Of a stretch of 64,000 nt of DNA, positions 46,435 to 56,879 are shown one piece after another; the first letter of the stretch is position 1, and the number at the start of each line of letters is the position of its first letter. Origin of the DNA: Nageia nagi. Its lineage: Eukaryota; Pinophyta. Where the stretch lies: positions 137,888,001 through 137,952,000 of the forward strand of contig JBITNC010000001.1 of the NCBI GenBank assembly GCA_050084985.1. The letters run 5' to 3'. Under the pieces are notes generated by a model. It was not told the origin of the DNA. It was given only the letters and a program-made list of their open reading frames with translations, and made no database searches. A program made the position numbers and the translations under genes.

Positions 46435-48245
46435 TAACATGTTTACCTTTCTGCATACAATATGAACCTATCATAGAAATCTCTACAAAATTATCTTTAT
46501 TTCTTACATAATTTTCCCTTTTCTTGTTTTTCATTCTTCTTTTTATTTTCTTGTTGCACTTCAACTTCTTAGGATACTCAAAAAATTTTGTGATTGATTT
46601 TGATGATATTGATTCACTTTTTGCACTTAGCTCAATATATCTATTCTCTTGAATTTTTTTGTTTCAATATTTTCTTCACTGATAAAGCGACATCACTAGG
46701 GTTCCTCCTCTTTCAAGCGACATCGCTCAGTTTCTTTTAAATAGTAGATACTACCAAACTTCCTAAATTCATCCCAAATTCTATTATCATCAAAATTAGT
46801 TAGCCACAGGCCTGTATCAATTTTTGGAACTTGTTCTTACTCTTTTTTCTCAATTTTTTCTCCTTTTTCTATCTCATGTTTCTTATTTGGCATCTCATTA
46901 TCTTTAATAGTATATTTTATGTATGGTTGGATCATTTTTGAAAATTCATCCATTCAAATATGAGTGTATATATTCATATTATTGAGAATCTACAAGTAAG
47001 CTTCTCTATGCATAGGAGAGATTTGAAGCAACTTGAACACACTTATTTCATCTTGATCAAAATATGAATATGACATTGTTGAGGGATTTTCTTGGGGCAT
47101 ACTGGCACTTATGTTATTGACTTGAAAACCATCTTCACTAGATTGATAATAATCTGCATTATCATTTGGATCATAGCTAATTTTACCATTATCAATGAGT
47201 TTTTGCATATTCTTCCTTAATGCAATACAACCATTAGTCTTATGCCCTTTAACTTGATGATAAAGAAAATAAACATTTTCATTGTACCATTTTGGCCTTG
47301 GATCATTTTATCCTAACTCTTGTATTGGATGTGGCTCAATCAAACCTCTTTGTTAATAATCTTCATACATGACCTTAGGAGGGAGAGGGAGTCTTAAATA
47401 TTCTTTTTCCTTATTACCTCTTGGAATGTCATCTCTCGGTTTATGATCTTCTCCAACTGCTAGAACATGTTTATCTTCCTTTTCTTTATATGGCTTTTTA
47501 TGATCTTTTGACAGATTATCATACTTTAGCTTTCCTCTTTCCACCATACACTCTTCTTTTTTAGTCAACCTATGAACAATATTAGAAAAAGAAAAATCCG
47601 CATATTCTATAGCTATAAACATCAATTCGGGATGAACATTATTAACAAATATTTCCTTTACATGTGCTTTTAACAAAGGGTCCTTAATCATACTCCAATT
47701 TTTTTGAAATTTTTGAGCAAACTTCGCGAATCTCTCATTTTATCTTTACTTAGTATTTATTAAATCAAAAATAATAAATTGTCTAGGGGCATGATACTTG
47801 AAATGCATATAAAGTTCCAAGATTAGTTGTACAAAGCAATTAATAGACTTAACGAGTAAAGAGAAGTACCAATTTAAAGCATCAACTCGAAGAGTAGTTG
47901 GGAAATACTTGGCCATTAAATTATCATTTGTTCCAAACCTTAATTAAAAATTCATCTAAAAAGTCTTGACATAAGCCATAGGATCTCCTTCTACTGAATA
48001 TATATCAAACTTTGGTTCCACTTCAAGTTCTGGTGCCCTAATGCTGCAAATTTCATCACGTAGCGGATTGGAATCCCTATAAATAGGAGGATTAGCTCCA
48101 ATAGATTGATTGTTACCCCCAGTGTTGTAGCCTTCACTTCTATCTTAATTTCCATAAAGCATCTTCTTCAAATTAGTTTTAGTTGTCTCATCAAAGCTAT
48201 TGACCATGGCAAGAAACTAAGCAGGTTCCATTTCTAAAACATTTG
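46435..48245 (-). pseudogene. Tat-lineage gag, minus strand, decayed
   Basis: Read on minus it starts near 48224 with MEPA*FLAMVNSFDETTK, the same opening as the plus copy at 10490. The longest open stretch (47353-47691) carries MIKDPLLKAHVKEIFVNNVH and FSNIVHRLTKKEECMVERGK. VKGHKTNGCIALRKNMQKLI follows at about 47195-47255, then an Asp/Asn-rich segment at 46990-47208. The coding sequence reaches the copia LTR at 46434, so the element was cut there. No pol of this copy is visible on the far side of the copia insertion. Confidence 0.8.
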
Positions 48246-48692
48246 AAATGCAATATTAGTCCTATCCAAAAACCCTATTGGATCTCTTTTATAGATTTTT
48301 ATATATTGTCAATTTGCATCATTATTTAAGTTTTTGTAAAGAATGTAGAAGACTTAATCATTGATTGCTTAATCCGTAAAATTACTACCAATCAATTTAA
48401 GGTATTTATTTAAATGTTAATGAAGATGAACTGGAACTTATATATGTAGATATATCTTTCCCACAAGGTTAACTTCATGAACAAGATGAAGGCTTTGAAT
48501 GCTTATCACAGTAGTATGAAGCATTTATAACAAAATATTTTAAAGATTTATTATAACTGCTATCATAATATACTTTCTTGCACACCAAATCGTAAGAAAA
48601 AAAATGAGGGGAATTTATAAATACCAAGGTTTGTTTATAATTTTTGGAGTTATTTTTTAAAAAAAAACGAGGGGGAATGGGAAATATTTATG

Positions 48693-48693
48693 G

Positions 48694-48760
<67 letters not shown>

Positions 48761-48762
48761 TA
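48693..48762. repeat. (ATT)n microsatellite running into (AT)n
   Basis: About 55 bp of uninterrupted ATT repeats followed by a short AT run, inside the inverted-repeat element. Confidence 0.95.
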
Positions 48763-48894
48763 TTGGGTGCTAGGGAAATTGTTCCTACATTATTTTTTAA
48801 ATTGAGGGGGAGCATAACTCTTAATTTTTAATGATATTTATGGATGTAATTATTTCAAAAATAACAAAAATTGTTCCCACATTATGCTTCAAAA

Positions 48895-49062
48895 AATGGG
48901 CAATAATTATTTTTTGTAGACAATATTGAGTAAAATTTATTACACTAAATTTATTGCACATATTTTTCAACAAGGATAGGTAAAGAGGTAAAGCAATAAT
49001 TAATTTTTGTAAGCAATATTGAGTAAATTCTATTGCATATATTGGTAAAATTTTATTACGAA
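48895..49062. repeat. Tandem duplication inside the inverted-repeat element
   Basis: A block with GCAATAATTA(T)TTTTTGTA and (A/G)CAATATTGAGTAAA occurs at about 48899-48965 and again at about 48992-49050. Each copy is followed by TTGCA(C/T)ATAT. Confidence 0.7.
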
Positions 49063-49181
49063 TTTCACTTAGTGTGGCCCATCGTTTTATGCGAATTCCA
49101 CTAAGGATTCGACACCTACTTGTCTCATTCAACTAATTATAAATAGATATTGTCATTCAAATGTGAATACATGAATTAGCC

Positions 49182-49637
49182 ATGGCAGGCAGGTATCCAA
49201 CACATATTGGTTACGAAAAGTATCTAGCACATATTGGTTATGAAAAGGATCATGTTCCGCCTAATCCTCCACTCCATGTTCCACCCAATGCTCCGTTAAA
49301 TGTTCTACCTAATCCTCTCATCCATACTCCTAATCCTCTAATCCATGGTCAGCTCAATACCTCGCGCTATCTTTGGACTAATGCTCCAGTTCATGTTACT
49401 CCAACTAATGTTGGGGAAGGATCCTCCTCTGGATTTATGGCCAATCCCTCTTTGCTAGGACATGAAATCCAGTCTTTAAGTAGAAATTATATGTTGTCAA
49501 CCATAAATGTGATATGTTTAAAAGGAAGAGAGAAATGTGCGAGCAGGCCTTTGATTTGCTTATGGAAGAGCGAAATAACTTGCAAACTAAAAATAACATG
49601 TTGGTTGAATGTTATTCTATGCTCTGTGAGGAATTAA
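49182..49637 (+). CDS. Small Pro/Asn-rich ORF inside the inverted-repeat element, function unknown
   Basis: A 151-codon open frame starting MAGRYPTHIGYEKYLAHIGY. The N-terminal third contains short internal repeats (HIGYEK twice; NPPLHVPPNAPLNVLPNPL and HTPNPLIHG), the middle is Ser/Gly-rich, and the C-terminus is Lys/Cys-rich. It has no zinc-finger, DDE or gag motif that I can see. A purine-rich continuation in another frame after about 49500 (EREMCEQAFDLLMEERNNL) suggests a frameshifted coiled-coil end, so the ORF may be a decayed part of a once longer gene. It could equally be a chance frame in a non-autonomous element. Confidence 0.3.
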   Translation: MAGRYPTHIGYEKYLAHIGYEKDHVPPNPPLHVPPNAPLNVLPNPLIHTPNPLIHGQLNTSRYLWTNAPVHVTPTNVGEGSSSGFMANPSLLGHEIQSLSRNYMLSTINVICLKGREKCASRPLICLWKSEITCKLKITCWLNVILCSVRN

Positions 49638-50121
49638 AATTTCTCAAGCTAAATGCTATGGCTCCTGAAAATCCTTAAGTCATTCGCAGAATACTATGTT
49701 AAGTATTATCTACTAATTGTTATCAATTACGAGTATAAGAATGTTTTAGGCAACATAACAAAATCGTGCTTACTCAATGTTGTCTGTATAAACATTGAAT
49801 CTCTTTTTCTTACAATTTGATATGCAAGGAAGTATTTTATGATAGTGATTATAATAAATCTTTAAAATACTTTGTTATAAATACTTCATACTACTGTAAT
49901 AAGCATTCGAAGCCTTCATCTTGTTCATAAAGTTAACCTTGCTGGAAAGATATATCTACATATATAAGTTTCGATTCATCTTCATTAACATTTAAATAAA
50001 TGCCTTAAATTGATTGATAGCAATCTTATGGATTAAGTAATCAATGATTAAATCTTCTATATTCTTTACAAAAAATTAAATAATGATGCAAATTGGCAAT
50101 ATATAAAAACCTTCTTTTATG

Positions 50122-52289
50122 TGTTTGTAAGTATAAAAAGAGGTGCACGACATAACAACTCCTATCGGATCTCTCTTATAGGTGGTTGTCCATACACTTC
50201 ACACTATCGGTGTCTTTTGATACCACCTACATTTTGTGATGGATTTTATTTTTTATTTCAATAAAATGAATGAATAATGTCTTTAAACATCTTTTAAACT
50301 CAATGTTTATAGGACCTATCAAATTTGTTGAAAGATAAACATATATCATTTATGTTTGAATGTTTCTAACAAAATTAAGATTCATAACAAAATTGCCAAG
50401 CTTGTTTTAATTATCTTGATTTAATAATTCATGGATTAGGTTATATTACACATATCCTCGTATATTTATCGAATATTTTTTGTAAAATGGTCAAATAATT
50501 ACAAAAAGCATGTGGAGTTTGTTGGGTAACATTGATTTATAGCATTTTGTAGGTTTATACTAAACAATCAAATATTCTCCCACCTTTCTTTCAAAACGTT
50601 TAAAACTAACACATGAACCTCAACATTGGTTGATCTTGGACCTATGACTTTTCTAACGAAAGTGCACTAACTTTGGTTCATGATGGGGTTAAAAGTAGAG
50701 TATTCATGATGTATTGTTGGTTTGGAGGGCTTTAATTTGTTTGTTCAATATTGATTAGGAGTCATGTATAGGTGGGTATTAAGATGAATTCTAAGCACAA
50801 GGTCTAAATCGCACAAGTTTTTAAGCTTTTTTTATAAACTATGATTTGGTTGATAAATTATTTTCTTACATGTTTGGTTTTGTTTTAATAACTCATGGAC
50901 AAGGTTTTTATTTCAATAGATTTACATGGGATAGATGGGTGACAATATAGTTACAAGAATGCCATAATAAAAACCTAGGATTAAAATTCAAATCTTGCAA
51001 TTGACAATCCTATAGTTTGAAATCTAAGATTTGACATTGTAAAAAAAAAAATAACTCTATTTTAAGAGACGAGACAACATCGAGTTCATAAATATGATGA
51101 AACCCTTAAAAACATATATTCCAATCACAAAGGTGATATAAGAAAATGTGGTTCCACATTATGTATTTATACAATTAAGGTAAGGTTTAATTACAATCTA
51201 CAAATTTAATAAGACATTAATCTTGTAATGAAAACACATGTAAAAGGCATATAATTTTACAAATTAACATAGTATGATAAATATATGAATATACAAAATA
51301 AAAGGAAGATATTTAATGTAATAATGGTACCAATATCAATCATAGATGATATCTTTCGTAGGTCACTTTTAAAGGTAATAATGTTCATATTTGATTATCA
51401 TAAATATATATGGGAAAAATCTCTTTTGAGGAAAATGCAATGATGTATTTTCTCTTCTAAAATATAAGCATGAACTCGATTGAAATGTAGACATAGAAAG
51501 CTTCATCAATTTTATGTAACATGGCAATATATGATTCTAAACATACCTAAGTTGTTAAATTTTGCATCTAATGCATAAAAATGTATACAAATTAATCCAA
51601 GTGAAATGCTATTTTAAGTTCAATATAACAAACACAAACATACCAAATAAACCATACAATTAGATGGCACAAAATAAATATAAAATCATGTGAAATTTAA
51701 GACATGTAAATTATCTACACTTTATGAATTGATAATTGGCAAATATGCATCACAATCAACTTAGTTTTATTTTCAAGTAATGAATATTCGTTATCTATCC
51801 AAATTCTTAGCAATCATAAAAATTTTGAAAAACCAAACTAAATCATTAACAAGAATTTGCAATACAGATACCCAATGAATATCTTGCTTTCATACAAAAA
51901 TTCTTGAAAATAAAGAATTAACACTTTGCTCAAACACAAAGAAAGTAAAACTCAACTCAAATTTCATTCATTGGATAAAAGAAAAAATTGTATATTTATG
52001 TGCACTCAAATTTCTAAATCATCTAAAAAATTCAAATGGTAAAAACAATTTATCAAATGAGCTTAGTTTAATGGCATCTCAAGTTAGTTAGTTAATATTA
52101 TTAAGTATATTGAACTTCTACATAAAACCAAAATAAAAGTAGCCCACGCAGTTAGATAATATAGTACAATGATTGAGTTCCTATCTAAAACATTTCAAGT
52201 TTTCTTCAAACTTGAAAACAGTAATTTAGTGTACTGAGTAGACTAGAAAATAGATTGAAAAGACTTTTTAAATCATGAAGTTCAACTTG
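50122..52289. other. AT-rich DNA, no gene seen
   Basis: Just right of the inverted-repeat element is TATAAAAAGAGGTGC (about 50132), then CCTATCGGATCTCTCTTATAG (50156-50176), which resembles the sequence left of the element. The rest to 52289 has no coding frame or transposon signature that I recognise; it is intergenic DNA downstream of the SmE gene. Confidence 0.4.
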
Positions 52290-52417
52290 TGCTTTATATT
52301 AAGCATACTATGAATTAAAATGCACTAGGAATCATGGCACTAAAGTAAAATTCACACAATTCTAATGAAGCACAACAGTCTCATCTTCCATAATACAGAG
52401 AAAGGAATGCCCATCAC
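52290..52417 (-). other. Probable 3' untranslated region of the SmE gene
   Basis: About 130 bp after the stop codon on the minus strand, less AT-rich than its surroundings. An AATATA-type weak polyadenylation signal lies near 52296. The exact cleavage site cannot be read from sequence. Confidence 0.35.
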
Positions 52418-52939
52418 TCATTTTCCCCTGCAAAAACAATCCCAATTTAGTGACATAGATGCAGCAGTCTCTCACTACCTGAACTTTTAGTTGCTAAAAC
52501 TTAAACTGAATACAAATGAAAATTCTGAAAATTAGTTAAACTTCAAAAAACAAAAAACAAAAAATGTTGAGGACAATACTTACGTGTTCATCATTAATGT
52601 AATGTTATCTCCTTTCAAAAGAATTCGTCCTAGAAAGCACATAAAATAGTTAGATTTTTTCCATTTGTTAAAAAAGTTTAACAGTGAGTATGCTTATTCA
52701 GGTCTCTGCTAATAATCCAAAACAAAGCTCTGCAGTTGATTAAAACTGCAAGTAGCACAGTACATAGCATGCAGACAGGAAAGTACAAGAGAGTTATCAA
52801 ACTTGAAACATATGCTATTTTTCTCATAATTTATTTGGTGAGAGAAGTCAAATCACAAACCTAATGGTTTGCGTGTCTTTCTCTTGATTGAAACTTCCTC
52901 AGCATCCTCCAGGACAAGGTTCATATACTCGTCAAATCC
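52418..52939 (-). CDS. SmE: Small nuclear ribonucleoprotein SmE, three 3' exons (5' exons not in view)
   Basis: SmE is one of seven Sm proteins that form the ring on U1, U2, U4 and U5 snRNAs in the nucleus and is required for pre-mRNA splicing. Three minus-strand exons are readable. 52861-52939 starts in phase 0 with [20 protein letters not shown] and ends KPLG; 52584-52629 encodes [14 protein letters not shown]; 52418-52427 completes T and adds GK and a TGA stop. Sm motif 2 (the KGDNI segment) is intact. Introns of 231 bp (52630-52860) and 156 bp (52428-52583) have GT-AG ends (GTTTGT...CTAG and GTAAGT...GCAG) and keep phase. There are no stops or frameshifts, unlike everything around it. The first half of the protein (the QPINLIF and RIQIWLFEQ segments) was not found between 52940 and 64000, so the upstream intron is over 11 kb or this is a partial duplicate. 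Confidence 0.85.
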
Positions 52940-55900
52940 CTGCCAAAAGGAGTAAATTAATGTCAAAAAGTAAATTTTAACTACTGTTGGCCAGAACTTT
53001 TGCTTGATTTCACATATTATACTCAGAAAACCATGCCATCAATGACACTAAAACAACAACAATCTAACAGATTAATTTTTACATGTCGTAGCTCAAGTAT
53101 AGAGAGCCTTCACTCAAACAGCTGATCTCTATTGATATTATTTAGTCAAAACACATTTACTTTCCTGACTTCCAAGAACACCACATGCTAGTGAAGCCTC
53201 TTCGTGTAAAAATAAATTCTGGCCCAGCAATTCTTTTATCAATTACTAGCTAAAGCAAAAAGGAGAAGTTGATATTTTAGAATGCAGCCTAACCAACATG
53301 CCAGATTGGCACATTCACACTACTAAAACTTGAAACTTCCCATAGTAAGTATAATATAAATATTAAATACTCCTTTCATGCAAAAACACAGTTGAAAACA
53401 ATGCTAAGCTGAAACTAGCCCAACTAACAAATGCAAATATATTCAACAATTACAGAAATGAAAAAGGATTAAACAAGTGATCCAAGGCTGAATGAAACCA
53501 AACACAGTTGTACAAGCATCATCCATTGCTTTCAAGGTAGATTCCAAAAATTGGAAGCAGTTGTAGGCAAATTCAACAAAACTAATTGCTCAATCTCTTA
53601 GTTTTTCTGCGTGCAGCCAACCACTTGAGCTGAACCTATTTTAAATTTGGTATTATATATGGGGCCACCACATGTATTATTAAAGAAGCCTTATTTCAAG
53701 GCCATTGTGCTCCCAATGCATGAAATTTATCTACTTTGTCTTCAAAATAACCTTACCGACAGAAAAGAGGGTCTAATCCAACTTAAAAACTTGTGTCGGT
53801 TACTTTTATAGGACTCTCGCATTAAAAAAATGTCCATTTTATTACCTGTATAACCTTCAACACTTATATTTAACGTAAAGTGAAAGCCTTTTCTAGGTTC
53901 ACTACAGCATCTGTGTTTCTTAGATGAAAAATGAAGCAGGTGACTGTTGACTTTAAATCCCTTTGTCATATTTATTATCATAACACCATCTATCCACTCC
54001 TTGTTACAATCATGATTGTAACCACACAAGAAAATATAAATTTTTCCGAGTAAAGAGGCAAAATAATTTTCAATTTTATGACCGATAAATAAACTAGGTA
54101 TTTTTTATTTTCGAATTACCAAAAAGAAGCGAAGAAATATATATGTCAAACAGAGTAGAAAAATGTGTCAAACATAAGAAAAAGAACATCTAATATTAAA
54201 GCTGTCTTAAATTTTTAATAATTTTTATTTTAAAATAGCCATTTGGTTTTCAACTTAAAACAAGTTTACAAACTATCAATTTAATGTGATAACCCAAAAA
54301 ACTCAGCAGGTATTAAATTTTGGCACTTAAATTCGCAAATTGTACAACTGTAGTTATAAGTACCACATACATGTGTTGAAGTTTCTATATTTTTTCAATT
54401 TATTTATTCAGAATTTTCCAGTGCCATTTCCAACATTTTAAGGTCTTGCATTTCTGGAGGAATTTACATTTCAAAACCCTACAAATTGACTAATCGTTGA
54501 CAGTACTGGTCAAAGGTTTTGGCCATTCTCTCATCTCAGCAGAAAAGAGGGAAAACGGTAGTGCTAGCACAAAACTACAAGACATAAAGTCTCAATTCAA
54601 AAATGGATCTCAAATACAGTGGGAACAGCAAAAAGGGTATATTGTTGCCAAATATTTACAGGCATGGTTGAAGAGAATTATTCAAAGTTGATATAAAGGA
54701 TGTCTTCTTTGAATGGTTGGAATACCAGTTAACTAGTTAGAGAATATCCTACAATAAAATACATGTGAAAAAATCGATGGATTTACTTTTTGAACCCACC
54801 TACCGCCCTAAAAAATGCATGCTCTTTATGCCTAGTCAGCCTGCATCTTCTTCCATCCTTGATCAATGACCACACCTTAATTAAAGCGGAGGTGAATTAC
54901 TGACGAATAATACAAGAAAACCTCCCAAACAAGAATGCTTGATATAATTTCACATATTCTCAATACATTGACTACTGACCTTTTATGTAAACCTGTTGCT
55001 CCACAAATGCAGTTGGGATAAAAGGGGAACTATGCCTGGAAAGCTAAGCACATGTCCCTGAGTTTTAAGAAATAGTTAAATCAAATGTTATTCTTAGTCC
55101 TGATAGTGCAGAACCACTTTGAATATTTTGGCAGTATTTTACTTATGAGGTTGAGGTTAATCTTAATATATAGAGGAATACTGTAGCCGAATTGTGGTTC
55201 AGAGAATTCTCTTTATACTTTTATGCATTTTAAGCTTCATGAACTTATATCGAGATTATTTAACTCTGCTATAAATTCGATATTCATGTTAATAGTACTT
55301 GAATTCATCCAACAGCAGTAAACTAGAAGATGCCAAATGGTTATATCATTTGGTTAGTACGAAAACAAAAGATTATTTACTTGTAACTTTCTAACTTCAC
55401 ATGCAAACACAATCACACTTCACCTGTCAACTGCTTCAAAACACATTGGGACAAGGAAAAAGTAAACTCTCCATCTATTGTATCATATATTTAAGCCTTC
55501 AAGGTCTCTAAACTCTAAGGCAAAATTCCTGAAAACTGGCACGAAAGCAATTTAAAAACAATCTACCCAAAACACTAAAAACACAAACCCAGAAGAAGAA
55601 GAAGAAAAAGGTGAAATTGGCACCAGAAATGCCCTACTAAGCTCCAACGAGATTGCCCCTTAATCACCCCTAAAAAAGTCAAAGAAAACCCCAAATCCTA
55701 ATTTGCTTAAACCCATTGAAAAATAAATTTATAGCAAATTAAAGATATAGATTATCAATTTTGAAATAGTATAAGATTTTGTCTTAAATATAGAAAGAAA
55801 TATTTGAAATTAATGTACTATCCTGTCAAAGAATAAGAGACATGCCTTTTAAAGCATATGAAAAATGTAATTTCATATTTTCTTAATATAAAACTACAAC

Positions 55901-56230
55901 TTTCTTTTCCAGGAAAAAAATAATTATTAATATACAACATAAGCATTAAGAAAGATAGAACAATTCTTGTCTTTATTTGAAATATATCATAAAGTGAAAA
56001 ATTTGATAATCCTTTATTCCTTTTTTAATGATTTAAAATTTCTATTATATAATCATGTATTTATAGCAGAACAAAATTCAGCTTACTAACCAGAGTCACA
56101 TAATGAAGTATGGTATCAGTCTAGATAATGACTGCAGGAGAAATATTTTACAAATAAAACTTGAGGCAAAGTCAACTAAATACCAGAAAGCCATGTGACT
56201 TTGGATGAATAGAGAAGGAATTGGGTCTCA
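52940..56230. other. Intron or intergenic DNA, no exon recognised
   Basis: The region begins with the acceptor (TTTTGGCAG on minus) of the SmE exon. No further SmE exon and no transposon coding is seen. Composition is slightly less AT-rich than the transposon half. A (GAA)n tract lies at about 55592-55610. Short open frames on both strands show no known domain. Confidence 0.45.
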
Positions 56231-56344
56231 AAAACAGATAGCTTGCCAGAACAAATCTGAACCTAAAGTTACTTTTAATTCTTACCAAAAACAGATAGCT
56301 TGCCAGAACAAATCTGAACCTAAAGTTACTTTTAATTCTTACCA
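56231..56344. repeat. Perfect 57-bp tandem duplication
   Basis: Two identical head-to-tail copies (56231-56287 and 56288-56344) start AAAAACAGATAGCTTGCC and end TTTTAATTCTTACC. On the minus strand each begins with GGTAAGAATT, a splice-donor-like sequence. The lack of differences points to a recent event. Confidence 0.9.
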
Positions 56345-56879
56345 TGGAATCGACTTGCCATAATCCTTTGAACAGGATTGAAGAAGAGCCTCTATATATA
56401 GAATAGTCATAGCAGAGGAGAGGTGAGTTGAGCTTCCTCTCAATAGTCAGACATACCATAACAACGAGAGGCAGACATGCATAGACCAAGAGGCATTTAT
56501 GAATCTGAAAATGGTGGGAGCTATATGATATCCAATTAACCAAAATGTTTGAAAAAATAACATGGCCTACATCTAAGAGGCAAGGTTGTGCATACAAACT
56601 AACCATCTTCATAGTTGGTTGTAGATAGAAACAGATTGGTCTATTGATTTCCTGTCTCTAATGGATAAGGGGACTCATGAAGTTTGCACTCCCAAGCTTT
56701 TAGAATAGGTCACCAGGGGCCAAGATTTGATAGTTCTATACTGGTTTTAGGATTTATAGATGAGAAGGCATCCCAAATATTGGCCAGTTGGATCCCAATT
56801 CAGTCCCAAAGCTTATCATCTGTGATTGCCACCTTCTTGAATATTCTCTGATTCCTTTCAATACATATATTACATGAGA

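Larger units (their letters stand above)
48293..50112. mobile_element. DNA-transposon-like unit with ~300-bp terminal inverted repeats (Mutator-like or other, non-autonomous)
   Basis: Left arm about 48293-48605 and right arm about 49797-50112 are near-perfect inverted copies. Both outer ends read AG(A/G)TTTTTATATATTG, continuing (T/C)CAATTTGCATCATT inward. TCTTTTAT occurs directly outside each end (48285-48292 and 50113-50120), an exact 8-bp target duplication. The 1.2-kb interior encodes no transposase that I can recognise. Long inverted repeats fit Mutator-like elements, which usually make 8-11 bp duplications; hAT elements also make 8-bp duplications but have short termini. It is inserted in the leader of the minus-strand Tat element. 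Confidence 0.75.
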
